Source: an uncultured Lachnospiraceae bacterium (GTDB lineage Bacteria; Bacillota; Clostridia; Lachnospirales; Lachnospiraceae). Taken from it: a stretch of 63,622 nt of DNA. A model generated the notes under the pieces. That model was not told the DNA's origin. It did not search any database and saw nothing but the letters and a program-made list of their open reading frames with translations. Of this stretch, positions 16,501 through 24,692 are shown one piece after another; position 1 is the first letter of the stretch, and each line of letters begins with the position of its first letter. Both the position numbers and the translations under genes were made by a program. The DNA lies in NCBI GenBank assembly GCA_910578475.1, contig CAJTRK010000019.1:1-63622 (forward strand). Reading direction: 5' to 3'.

Positions 16501-17550
16501 ATGAAAGCTGGAGTTGTACATGCGAAGGATGATATTCGCTATGAGGAGATTCAAAAGCCGGAAGTGACGCCGGGGAAGGTGCTGATTAAGGTAAAATATA
16601 CCGGAATCTGCGGTTCCGACATTCCGCGGGTAAACGGGGACGCCTGTCACTATTTCCCGAATGTGCTCGGACATGAATTTTCGGGAACGGTAGAGGAAGT
16701 GGGAGAAGGCGTTACCACATTAAAACCGGGCGACCGTGTGGCGGGCGTGCCGCTCGTGCCCTGTATGAAATGTACGGACTGCCAGAAAGGAAATTATTCC
16801 CTGTGCAGACATTACAGCTTTATCGGTTCCAGAGAGTTTGGGAGCTTTGCGGAATACGTGGTCGTGCCGGAAAAAAATGCCGTGAAATTCGGTGCGGAAG
16901 TGAGCTTTGAAAAAGGAGCTTTTTTTGAGCCGGCGACGGTTGCGCTGCACGGCCTCCGCAGAGTAGAATATCGCGGCGGAAAAAGCGTTGCGATTCTGGG
17001 CGGCGGGACGATTGGACTGATGACGATGCAATGGGCAAAAATATTCGGCGCGGAAAAAGTGGCAGTATTCGATATCCTGGATGAAAGACTGGAGCTCGCC
17101 AAAAGGCTTGGCGCAGATTGCGGCATCAATTCCGGCAAAGAGGATTTTATGGAACGGGTGAAAGAACTGACCGACGGACGGGGCTTCGATTATGTCTATG
17201 AAACGGCAGGCAATACCATTACAATGAAACTCGCTTTTAAACTGGCGGCCAACAAAGCGCAGGTATGCTTCATCGGAACGCCGACAAAAGACCTTTCTTT
17301 CAGCGTGGAAGAATGGGAGAACATGAACCGGAAGGAATTTATGCTGACCGGTTCCTGGATGAGCTATTCCGCGCCATTCCCCGGAGATGAATGGGAGCTG
17401 ACGGCGCATTATTTCAGAACGGGAGAATTGAAGTTTGACGATTCATTTATATATAAGAAGATTCCGCTTTCCAAAATTGACGAGGCGTTTGAAATGTTTA
17501 AGACACCGGGATTGGTGAAGGGGAAGATTTTGATTGACAGCGAGGGATAG
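16501..17550 (+). CDS. Zinc dehydrogenase, galactitol-1-phosphate dehydrogenase-like
   Basis: 349-residue medium-chain NAD(P)-dependent dehydrogenase. The opening residues follow E. coli GatD closely: TGICGSDIPRVNG, YFPNVLGHEFSGTVEEVG (catalytic zinc Cys and His-Glu), CMKCTDCQKGNYSLC for the structural zinc, YSFIGSREFGSFAEYVVV, and the Rossmann motif ILGGGTIGLMTMQWAK near residue 163. TGSWMSYSAPFPGDEWELT is again GatD-like. GatD oxidises galactitol-1-phosphate to tagatose-6-phosphate, which fits the KbaY/KbaZ genes downstream. The start ATG follows AAGAGGAGGAAGAAAAAGAC. Substrate is inferred from similarity by eye and context; sorbitol or threonine dehydrogenase relatives cannot be excluded. 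Confidence 0.85.
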   Translation: MKAGVVHAKDDIRYEEIQKPEVTPGKVLIKVKYTGICGSDIPRVNGDACHYFPNVLGHEFSGTVEEVGEGVTTLKPGDRVAGVPLVPCMKCTDCQKGNYSLCRHYSFIGSREFGSFAEYVVVPEKNAVKFGAEVSFEKGAFFEPATVALHGLRRVEYRGGKSVAILGGGTIGLMTMQWAKIFGAEKVAVFDILDERLELAKRLGADCGINSGKEDFMERVKELTDGRGFDYVYETAGNTITMKLAFKLAANKAQVCFIGTPTKDLSFSVEEWENMNRKEFMLTGSWMSYSAPFPGDEWELTAHYFRTGELKFDDSFIYKKIPLSKIDEAFEMFKTPGLVKGKILIDSEG

Positions 17551-17658
17551 AAAAGGTATGAGGCTCCGGAGCCGCGGCCGGACAGAGAACAGGGAGAAGA
17601 ATAACGGAAAAGATAACGTAGAGAAGACAGCGAAAACATAGAAAGAGAGGACAACAAT

Positions 17659-18654
17659 ATGGGAGTTGAGGCTTCAAAAGTTCCACAGATTACGTTAAAT
17701 ACGGGGGAAAAAGTACCGTGTATCGGGATGGGCACATTCGGTTCGGACCGTTTCAGCGCGGAGCAGGTGGCGGCCGCGGTGGCAGGAGGACTTCGCGTAG
17801 GTTACCGGATGTTTGACTGTGCGGCATGTTACGGAAATGAGAAGGAAATCGGCGAAGTGTTTAAGGCTGCTTTCGATGAGGGAATCGTAGAAAGAAAAGA
17901 ACTTTTTATCATGACAAAAGTATGGAACGACATGCACCGGGAGGTAGAAAAATCCTGTCTGAAGAGTATCGCGGATTTGCAATGTGACTATATTGACTTA
18001 TTTTACATTCACTGGCCTTTCCCGAACTATCATGCACCGCATTGCGGCGTGGATTCCAGAAATCCCGATTCCAAACCTTTTTCGGTGGAAGAATTCATGG
18101 ATACATACAGACAGTGTGAAGCGCTGGTGGATAAAGGGCTGATACGGCATATCGGCATTTCCAATATGACAATTCCGAAGATGGAGGCTGTTATTGATAA
18201 ATTCAGAATCAAACCGGCGGCATGCGAGCTGGAACTGCATCCGTGCTTCCAGCAGCAGGAGATTTTCGATTATCTAAATGCGCATGATATCCAGCCGGTA
18301 GGGTATATGCCAATCGGTTCGCCGCAGAGACCGGAGCGGGATATGGAGCCGGAGGATATTGCGGATATGCAGGTTCCCGAATTTGCTGCGATTGCGAAGG
18401 CACACGGCGTTCATCCGGCTATTATTGCCTTAAAATGGGCGATACAGAGAGGGCAGATTCCGATTCCTTTTTCCACACATAATTTCGAGGCGAATTTGGA
18501 AGCGACCGTAACGGAGCCGCTGACGGAAGAGGAAATGCGGATTATTTCCACGCTTGAGAAAAATAACCGGCTTGTCAAAGGACAGGTGTTTTTGTGGCCG
18601 GGCGCGACGGACTGGCATGATTTGTGGGATGAAGACGGGGTAATTGTTCACTGA
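17659..18654 (+). CDS. Aldo/keto reductase
   Basis: 331-residue NADPH-dependent aldo/keto reductase, a TIM barrel. Seen: IGMGTFGSDRF near the start, the catalytic tetrad region FDCAACYGNEKEIGEVFK (Asp, Tyr), Lys in IMTKVWND, His in IHWPFPNYH, substrate loop HIGISNMT, and the cofactor end IPIPFSTHNFEANLEA. GAAAGAGAGGACAACAAT precedes the ATG. It lies third in the LacI-controlled unit after the GatD-like gene, 108 bases downstream. A role in reducing an aldose or keto intermediate to a polyol (or the reverse) within the pathway is plausible; the substrate cannot be read from sequence. Confidence 0.9.
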   Translation: MGVEASKVPQITLNTGEKVPCIGMGTFGSDRFSAEQVAAAVAGGLRVGYRMFDCAACYGNEKEIGEVFKAAFDEGIVERKELFIMTKVWNDMHREVEKSCLKSIADLQCDYIDLFYIHWPFPNYHAPHCGVDSRNPDSKPFSVEEFMDTYRQCEALVDKGLIRHIGISNMTIPKMEAVIDKFRIKPAACELELHPCFQQQEIFDYLNAHDIQPVGYMPIGSPQRPERDMEPEDIADMQVPEFAAIAKAHGVHPAIIALKWAIQRGQIPIPFSTHNFEANLEATVTEPLTEEEMRIISTLEKNNRLVKGQVFLWPGATDWHDLWDEDGVIVH

Positions 18655-18713
18655 GGAGAATAAACCTGCCTGGCGGATATTTGCACGCTGTGAAAGGAGT
18701 ATGGTTAATAACA

Positions 18714-20042
18714 ATGGACGCAATGAGAGAAATGCTGGAAAAAAGAAGAAAGGGCATGAAATTTGCAGGGATTCCTTCTTTCTGTACGGCGAATGATTTG
18801 GTTATAGAGGCTTGTTTAAAACAGGCGATGCGGTTCGAGGATGATGTGCTGGTTGAGGCGACGGCCAATCAGGTCAACCAGTTTGGCGGGTATACGGGCA
18901 TGAAACCCGCCGATTACCGCGATTTTGTTTATGAAATAGCGGATAATATCGGGTTTCCGAGAGAAAAGATTATTCTGGGCGGAGACCATCTCGGGCCGCT
19001 GACATGGCAGAACGAGCCGGAGAAGGAAGCGATGGAAAAAGCAGTCGAACTGGTCAGGCTGTTTGTACTGGCAGGATTTAAAAAAATACACCTGGATACC
19101 AGCATGCGCGTTGCGGATGACCCGGCGGACCGTCCGCTGAGCGATGAAACGATTGCCGGAAGGGGAGCGGTTCTGTATGAGGCATGTGAGAACGCATATC
19201 AGGAACTGTTGCGGGAAAATCCCGGAGAAATAAGGCCCGCTTTTATCATCGGCAGCGAAGTGCCGATTCCCGGCGGCGCGCAGACGGCGGAAAGTTCCAT
19301 ATCCGTGACGGAACCTGCGGATGTGGAAAATACGCTTGCTGTTTACCGGCAGGAGTTCGCGAAGCGCGGATTGGAAGATGCGTTCGAAAATATCATAGGC
19401 ATTGTTGTACAGCCCGGCGTAGAATTTGGGGACGAAGATATTTTTCACTATAACAGAGTGAACGCGGTGAAGCTGACGACGTCCATGAAAAAATATAACA
19501 ATATTGTCATGGAAGGACATTCCACGGATTACCAGTCGCCCAAAGAGCTGAAGGAAATGGTGGAGGACGGCATAGCGATTCTGAAAGTCGGACCGGCCCT
19601 GACCTTTTCTCTGCGGGAGGGACTGTTTGCCTTGTCGCTTATGGAAAAACAGCTTGTTCCCGTGGAAAAGCAGGCGAATTTTATAGAAGTGATGGAAGAG
19701 ACGATGCTGCGGAATCCTTCCAACTGGCAGAAACATTATCACGGAACGGAAAAGCAGCTTGCCAATAAAAGAAAGTACAGTTTTTCCGACCGGTGCCGGT
19801 ACTATTTTGCGCTGCCCGAGATGAAAGAAGCCGTCGGGAAGCTGTTCCGGAATCTGGATGAAACAGAGATTCCGCTCAGTATGCTGCGCCAGTATATGCC
19901 GGTGCAGTATGTGAAAGTCAGGGACGGAATTTTACCACGAACTGCCAGAGAACTTGCAGAGGATTGTGTGGTACATTTAATAGAAGATTACAATTACGCG
20001 ACAAAATTGAATTATATGACAGGAGATGTTTTCTGCTGTTAA
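18714..20042 (+). CDS. Tagatose-1,6-bisphosphate aldolase subunit KbaZ/GatZ
   Basis: 442-residue homologue of the KbaZ/GatZ subunits that stabilise and activate the class II aldolase KbaY/GatY. Family features visible: GIPSFCTANDLVIEACLKQA near the N-terminus, LVEATANQVNQFGGYTGM, ILGGDHLGPLTWQNEP, FKKIHLDTSM, GSEVPIPGGA, MEGHSTDYQSP and ILKVGPALTFSLREGLFAL. Start taken at ATG 18714; the GAAAGGAG 16 bases before is a little distant, and ATG 18723 is an alternative. It is slightly longer than E. coli KbaZ (426). The partner KbaY-like gene follows but has its own promoter and operator. Confidence 0.9.
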   Translation: MDAMREMLEKRRKGMKFAGIPSFCTANDLVIEACLKQAMRFEDDVLVEATANQVNQFGGYTGMKPADYRDFVYEIADNIGFPREKIILGGDHLGPLTWQNEPEKEAMEKAVELVRLFVLAGFKKIHLDTSMRVADDPADRPLSDETIAGRGAVLYEACENAYQELLRENPGEIRPAFIIGSEVPIPGGAQTAESSISVTEPADVENTLAVYRQEFAKRGLEDAFENIIGIVVQPGVEFGDEDIFHYNRVNAVKLTTSMKKYNNIVMEGHSTDYQSPKELKEMVEDGIAILKVGPALTFSLREGLFALSLMEKQLVPVEKQANFIEVMEETMLRNPSNWQKHYHGTEKQLANKRKYSFSDRCRYYFALPEMKEAVGKLFRNLDETEIPLSMLRQYMPVQYVKVRDGILPRTARELAEDCVVHLIEDYNYATKLNYMTGDVFCC

Positions 20043-20091
20043 AAAGTGAATATTGTTGTATAGATTTTCTCAAATTTCGCATATGCTTTCG

Positions 20092-20120
20092 TTGTAATTG
20101 ATACTATTTTTTGATATAAT
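20092..20120 (+). promoter_or_regulatory. Promoter of aldolase/ABC importer unit
   Basis: TTGTAA at 20092-20097, 17-bp spacer, TATAAT at 20115-20120. The LacI-type operator at 20135 covers the predicted start region. Confidence 0.7.
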
Positions 20121-20134
20121 AAATCAAATCGATT

Positions 20135-20154
20135 AGAGCGAAACGTTTTGTTTT
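20135..20154 (+). promoter_or_regulatory. LacI-type operator, third copy
   Basis: AGAGCGAAACGTTTTGTTTT has the same left half and centre as the perfect palindrome at 14928 (AGAGCGAAACGTTT), with a diverged right end. It sits just downstream of a promoter and 37 bases before the KbaY-like ATG, tying this unit to the same regulator. Confidence 0.75.
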
Positions 20155-20190
20155 ACGAAAAACCAATAACAAAAGCAAGGGGGAATTCCA

Positions 20191-21039
20191 ATGTCATTCG
20201 TTACAACGGAACAGATGTTACAGGCGGCAGACAGGGGCGGTTATGCGGTAGGGGCATTTAATGTTGAGAATATGGAAATGGTGATGGCAGTCATCAAAGC
20301 GGCGGAAGAGATGAAAGCGCCGGCAATATTGCAGACGACGCCATCGACCATAAAATACGCGGGACTTCCACTATATTATGCCAATGTCAAAGCCGCGGCA
20401 AAATCGGCGAAGGTTCCGATTGCGCTCCACTTAGACCACGGAAACAGTTTTTCCCTTGCAATGCAGGCATTGCGGGTCGGTTATACATCGATTATGATTG
20501 ACGGTTCTCATGAAGAGTTTGCTGATAATATATTGATTACACGAAGCGTTGCGGAGGCATGCGCTCCTTCCGGCATACCGGTGGAAGCGGAACTCGGCAA
20601 GGTGGGCGGCAAAGAGGATGACCTGGATTGTAACGACCCCGGTTACACGGACCCGGACGATGCGGAGCGGTTTGTCAAAGAGACGGGAATCAGTTCCCTC
20701 GCGGTCGCAATCGGTACGGCGCACGGCATTTATAAAGGAGAGCCGAAGCTGGATGTGGAGAGACTTTCCGAGATTCGGAAAAGAGTCAGCATTCCGCTCG
20801 TGCTTCACGGCGCGTCGGGCGTTCCGGACGATGCGGTCAGGGATTGTATTCACAGGGGCATCAGCAAAGTGAATTTTGCAACGGAGCTGCGCATCGCTTA
20901 CAGCAACGGCGTCAAACAGTTCCTGAAAGACAATCCGGATGCGTTCGACCCGAAGAAATACGGCGTTGTCGGCATGGAATATGTTACCAGAGTTGTCAAA
21001 GACAAAATAGCGGTATGCGGATGCGCCGATAAAGCTTAA
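20191..21039 (+). CDS. Class II aldolase, KbaY/GatY/Fba-like
   Basis: 282-residue zinc-dependent class II aldolase that cleaves tagatose-1,6-bisphosphate or fructose-1,6-bisphosphate to DHAP and glyceraldehyde-3-phosphate. Zinc and catalytic motifs: LHLDHGNSFSLAMQALRVGY (HxDHG) near residue 78, SHEEFADNI, EAELGKVGGKEDD, IGTAHGIYKGEPKLD, LVLHGASGVPDD and KVNFATELRIAY. Length fits GatY/KbaY (284-286). The neighbouring KbaZ gene favours the tagatose-bisphosphate type. Its own operator-controlled promoter also drives the ABC importer that follows. Tagatose versus fructose stereochoice cannot be decided from motifs alone. Confidence 0.92.
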   Translation: MSFVTTEQMLQAADRGGYAVGAFNVENMEMVMAVIKAAEEMKAPAILQTTPSTIKYAGLPLYYANVKAAAKSAKVPIALHLDHGNSFSLAMQALRVGYTSIMIDGSHEEFADNILITRSVAEACAPSGIPVEAELGKVGGKEDDLDCNDPGYTDPDDAERFVKETGISSLAVAIGTAHGIYKGEPKLDVERLSEIRKRVSIPLVLHGASGVPDDAVRDCIHRGISKVNFATELRIAYSNGVKQFLKDNPDAFDPKKYGVVGMEYVTRVVKDKIAVCGCADKA

Positions 21040-21100
21040 TGCAATGCCGTAGAATGGGTAGGGCGAGACAACTTTATCATGTAGTTGGGAGGAAGAAAAG

Positions 21101-22072
21101 TTGGAAAAAATCAAACAAAATCCAATTGTAAAAAAACTGGGCTTCAACAGAGTCATCTTATGCTGCGTGCTGTTGCTGATGTATGCGCTTTTTGCCGCAC
21201 TCAGTGAGAATTTCACGGGGCTTCCGAGAATTCTGAGCGCGCTGAATTATGCGTATTTTCTTGGATTTTTATCACTTGGCGTAACTTTTGTAATTGCTAC
21301 GGGCGGTATTGACTTTTCCATCGGTCCGGTCATGTTCTGTTCTGCGCTGATTTCGGGCTATTGCCTGACATCTTACGGCGTTCCGGTAGCGTTAAGCCTG
21401 CTTATCAGTGTGCTGGTCGGCATGCTGTTCGGTGTTTTTAACGGTTATCTTGTGGCATACTGGTCGGTTCCGCCGTTTATCGTTTCTATGGCGAGTATGA
21501 ATATTGCCAAAGGCGTCGCTTCCGTTTTTACAAAGACGCAGTCTGTCAGCTGGCCGCAGGGGGTATCCGAACAGGGATGGTTCCGAAATCTGGTAAAAGT
21601 CGGGAATTTCCCGGTGGGCCTCGTTGTTTTTCTTGTGTTTGCGGTTATCTGTTCCATTATTCTGAATAAAACCAAAGCGGGACGTTACATATTGAGCCTC
21701 GGCAGCAATAAAGAAGCAGTCAGGCTTTCCGGCGTGAATATTAAAAAGTGGGAAATGCTGGCATATATCATATGCGGTATTCTTGTGGGAATCGCGGCGA
21801 TTTTCTATGTTGCGGCTTATACAACCGTTCAGCCCGGATATGGCGACCAATATAATAACGAGGCAATTGCCGGATGCGTTATGGGCGGAACTTCCATGGC
21901 GGGCGGTCTGGCGTCCATTGGCGGTACGGTTATCGGCGTATTCATCATTGCGCTTTTGCAGGAAGGTATTCTGGCCCTTCATTTTACGAAGGACTACCAG
22001 CTTATTATTACAGGTATTATTGTTATTGTAGCGGTATATGCCGACGTTGTTGCACGGCGCAGAAAGAATTAA
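21101..22072 (+). CDS. Ribose-type ABC transporter permease 1
   Basis: 323-residue inner-membrane permease of the RbsC/AraH (CUT2) sugar importer family, with about 8-10 hydrophobic segments. The family segment FLSLGVTFVIATGGIDFSIG is near residue 55, and the ATPase-contact region is YILSLGSNKEAVRLSGVNIK near residue 200. The start is a TTG at 21101, preceded by GGGAGGAAGAAAAG; no ATG fits. It lies 61 bases after the aldolase gene and 33 before the ATPase. A second, different permease gene follows the ATPase, so the pore is probably a heterodimer. Confidence 0.9.
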   Translation: MEKIKQNPIVKKLGFNRVILCCVLLLMYALFAALSENFTGLPRILSALNYAYFLGFLSLGVTFVIATGGIDFSIGPVMFCSALISGYCLTSYGVPVALSLLISVLVGMLFGVFNGYLVAYWSVPPFIVSMASMNIAKGVASVFTKTQSVSWPQGVSEQGWFRNLVKVGNFPVGLVVFLVFAVICSIILNKTKAGRYILSLGSNKEAVRLSGVNIKKWEMLAYIICGILVGIAAIFYVAAYTTVQPGYGDQYNNEAIAGCVMGGTSMAGGLASIGGTVIGVFIIALLQEGILALHFTKDYQLIITGIIVIVAVYADVVARRRKN

Positions 22073-22105
22073 GAACGGGCACTCAAGAAAGGTGAAGGTA
22101 AGAAT

Positions 22106-23602
22106 ATGGGCGAAGTAATCTTAACGATGAAAGAAATTGATAAATCTTTCCCTGGTGTGCATGCGCTGGACCATGTCAGCTTTGAAGTGAAAAAGGGCGA
22201 AGTGCATGCCCTGATGGGGGAGAACGGTGCGGGTAAATCCACGCTGATGAAGGTTCTGACAGGTATCTACAAAAAAGATTCCGGAACCATTACCTTTGAG
22301 GGGAAAGACGTAGAGTTTCATAATACAAGAGAAGCACAGGATGCGGGTATTGTCATCGTGCATCAGGAACTGAACATGCTCGGCCACCTGACGGTTGCAC
22401 AGAATATTTTTATTGGCAGAGAGTTCAAGAAAGGCATAGCCATTGACGATAAGAAGATGAACGAAGAGGCGAAAAAGCTTTTCGACAGGCTTCATATCGA
22501 TATTGACCCGACGGAAACGATGAGCAATCTGACGGTCGGCAAACAGCAGATGTGCGAAATTGCCAAAGCGATTTCCCATGAAGCGAAAGTTATTATTTTC
22601 GACGAGCCTTCCGCAGCGCTGACGGAAGCGGAAATCGAGGAACTGTTCAAAATTATTAAGGATTTAAGGAAACAGCAGCTTGGTATCGTATACATATCCC
22701 ATCGTATGGATGAAATCAAAGTGATTACCGACAGAGTAACGGTTATGCGAGACGGTACTTATGTAGGTACGCTGATAACGAAAGACTGCACGAAGGACGA
22801 TATCATCAACATGATGGTAGGACGTGTCATTTACGAAGACCCGAAGGAACACAGCATGGTGGCGCCAGATGCGCCGGTCGTGCTGAAAGTGGAACATCTG
22901 AATGCGGGGAAAATGGTGCAGGATGTCAGCTTTGAGCTTCATAAAGGAGAAATACTTGGTTTTTCAGGTTTGATGGGTGCGGGACGTACCGAGACCGCGA
23001 GAGCAATTTTCGGGGCGGACCCAAAAGAGAGCGGCGATATTTATGTCAATGGAAAGAAAGTGGAGATAAACTCGCCGGAAGACGCGGTAAAATGCGGTAT
23101 CGGTTATTTGTCGGAGGACAGAAAGCGTTACGGCATCGTCGTACAGAAAACAGTTGCCGAAAATTCCACGATGGCTACGCTCGAAAAATATATGAAGGGC
23201 CTGTTTATTGATAAGAAGAAAGAGAAAAAAGTCACAGAAGAGTATGTGAAATCTCTTGCGACAAAGACGCCGAGCGTGGACCAGCTTGTCGTGAATCTGT
23301 CGGGTGGTAATCAACAGAAAGTCGTTATCGCAAAATGGCTCGTCAGGGACTGCGATATTCTGATTTTCGACGAGCCGACGAGAGGTATCGACGTCGGTGC
23401 GAAGAATGAAATTTATAAGCTGATGAACAAGCTGGCGGAAGAAGGTAAATCAATTATCATGATTTCTTCTGAAATGACTGAAATATTAAGAATGAGCGAC
23501 CGCATTGTTATCATGTGCGAGGGCAGGAAGACCGGCGAGGTCGGCATTGAAGAAGCCTCTCAGGAAACAATCATGAATATGGCGACGCGAGAGATAAGTT
23601 AG
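22106..23602 (+). CDS. Sugar ABC transporter ATPase, RbsA-like
   Basis: 498-residue double ABC ATPase of the CUT2 class that powers monosaccharide uptake. First domain: Walker A GENGAGKSTLMKVLTG near residue 36, signature LTVGKQQMCEIAKAIS, Walker B VIIFDEPSAAL. Second domain: degenerate Walker A GLMGAGRTETARAIFG near residue 290, signature LSGGNQQKVVIAKWLV, Walker B ILIFDEPTRGID. The degenerate second site is normal for RbsA/AraG/MglA. It lies between two permease genes, 12 bases before the second. Confidence 0.95.
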   Translation: MGEVILTMKEIDKSFPGVHALDHVSFEVKKGEVHALMGENGAGKSTLMKVLTGIYKKDSGTITFEGKDVEFHNTREAQDAGIVIVHQELNMLGHLTVAQNIFIGREFKKGIAIDDKKMNEEAKKLFDRLHIDIDPTETMSNLTVGKQQMCEIAKAISHEAKVIIFDEPSAALTEAEIEELFKIIKDLRKQQLGIVYISHRMDEIKVITDRVTVMRDGTYVGTLITKDCTKDDIINMMVGRVIYEDPKEHSMVAPDAPVVLKVEHLNAGKMVQDVSFELHKGEILGFSGLMGAGRTETARAIFGADPKESGDIYVNGKKVEINSPEDAVKCGIGYLSEDRKRYGIVVQKTVAENSTMATLEKYMKGLFIDKKKEKKVTEEYVKSLATKTPSVDQLVVNLSGGNQQKVVIAKWLVRDCDILIFDEPTRGIDVGAKNEIYKLMNKLAEEGKSIIMISSEMTEILRMSDRIVIMCEGRKTGEVGIEEASQETIMNMATREIS

Positions 23603-23614
23603 GAGGAAGAAGAC

Positions 23615-24607
23615 ATGGGTAAAAGCAATGTATCGAATAAATCGGTAATTTCCAGACTTGGCGGACAGAAATTCATTGTGCTTCTGGTAGTTATCGGGTT
23701 GATTATCTTTTTCAGCGCGGTTAGTCCTGACTTTCGAAAATATACGACCTTCATGAGCATTCTGGACTATTCCTATTACATAGCGCTGATGGCGATTGGC
23801 GTTACTTTTCCGCTGATTACGGGGGGCGTTGACCTTTCCATCGGTACGGGACTGATTTGTTATTCCCTGACGGGCGGTTATTTAATTGTACAGAAGGGAT
23901 GGCCCGTAGGGGCGGGCATGGCCGTTGCGCTTCTGCTCAGTATCGCAATCGGACTGCTGAATGGCGTATTGGTAGCGATTATGAATCTGCCGCCGTTTTT
24001 GGCAACGTTGTGTTCCTGTATGATTACCCGCGGACTCGGTTCCATTTTTTCGAAAAACTTTGGTATTTCCTGGCCGACGAGCGGAACGCCGGGAAGCTGG
24101 TTTCGGAATATCTTCAAGATTACGATAAACGGAACAAAAATTCCGCTCGGCTTTCTGTGGGTAGTGCTTCTTGTAGTATTGATGGCGTTTGTGCTGAATC
24201 ATACGAAAATCGGGCGTTATACGATTGCTATCGGAAGCAATAAGGAAGCGACGATTCTTTCCGGCATCAACGTAAAGTTTTATCATATCATGGCTTATGT
24301 GATTTCCGGATTTTTCGCGGGACTTGCGGCAATCGCTTATTCCGCGGTATTCTCGACGGTACAGCCGGGGACGGGAGCCGGATTCGAGCTGGAGGCAATC
24401 GGCGGCGCGATTATCGGCGGTGTATCTGCGAGCGGCGGTGTCGGCAGCGTGGAAGGTTCTCTGATTGGCGTATTCGTAATCTGTCTGTTGAAGACCGGAC
24501 TGCCCTACATCGGTTTACAGGCGAACTGGCAGCAGATAATCACCGGCCTTGTGCTGATTGGAGCAGTTCTGGTTGATATCATGAAAAAGAAAAAAGAGCA
24601 GAAATAA
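23615..24607 (+). CDS. Ribose-type ABC transporter permease 2
   Basis: 330-residue CUT2 permease, homologous to but clearly different from the first (shared segments: MAIGVTFPLITGGVDLSIGT; IAIGSNKEATILSGINVKF). About nine hydrophobic helices; Lys-rich C-terminus KKKKEQK in the cytoplasm. AGGAGGAAGAAGAC gives a strong start. Two permease genes around one fused ATPase suggest an obligate heterodimeric channel, less common than the RbsC homodimer. The binding protein gene follows after 85 bases. Confidence 0.92.
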   Translation: MGKSNVSNKSVISRLGGQKFIVLLVVIGLIIFFSAVSPDFRKYTTFMSILDYSYYIALMAIGVTFPLITGGVDLSIGTGLICYSLTGGYLIVQKGWPVGAGMAVALLLSIAIGLLNGVLVAIMNLPPFLATLCSCMITRGLGSIFSKNFGISWPTSGTPGSWFRNIFKITINGTKIPLGFLWVVLLVVLMAFVLNHTKIGRYTIAIGSNKEATILSGINVKFYHIMAYVISGFFAGLAAIAYSAVFSTVQPGTGAGFELEAIGGAIIGGVSASGGVGSVEGSLIGVFVICLLKTGLPYIGLQANWQQIITGLVLIGAVLVDIMKKKKEQK

Positions 24608-24692
24608 GAATAGAATAAAAATAGAAATAATATGATATGCGGCCGCGCAGCGGTTACATATAGATTTCACTCAAATAAAAGGAGGACAAAAA

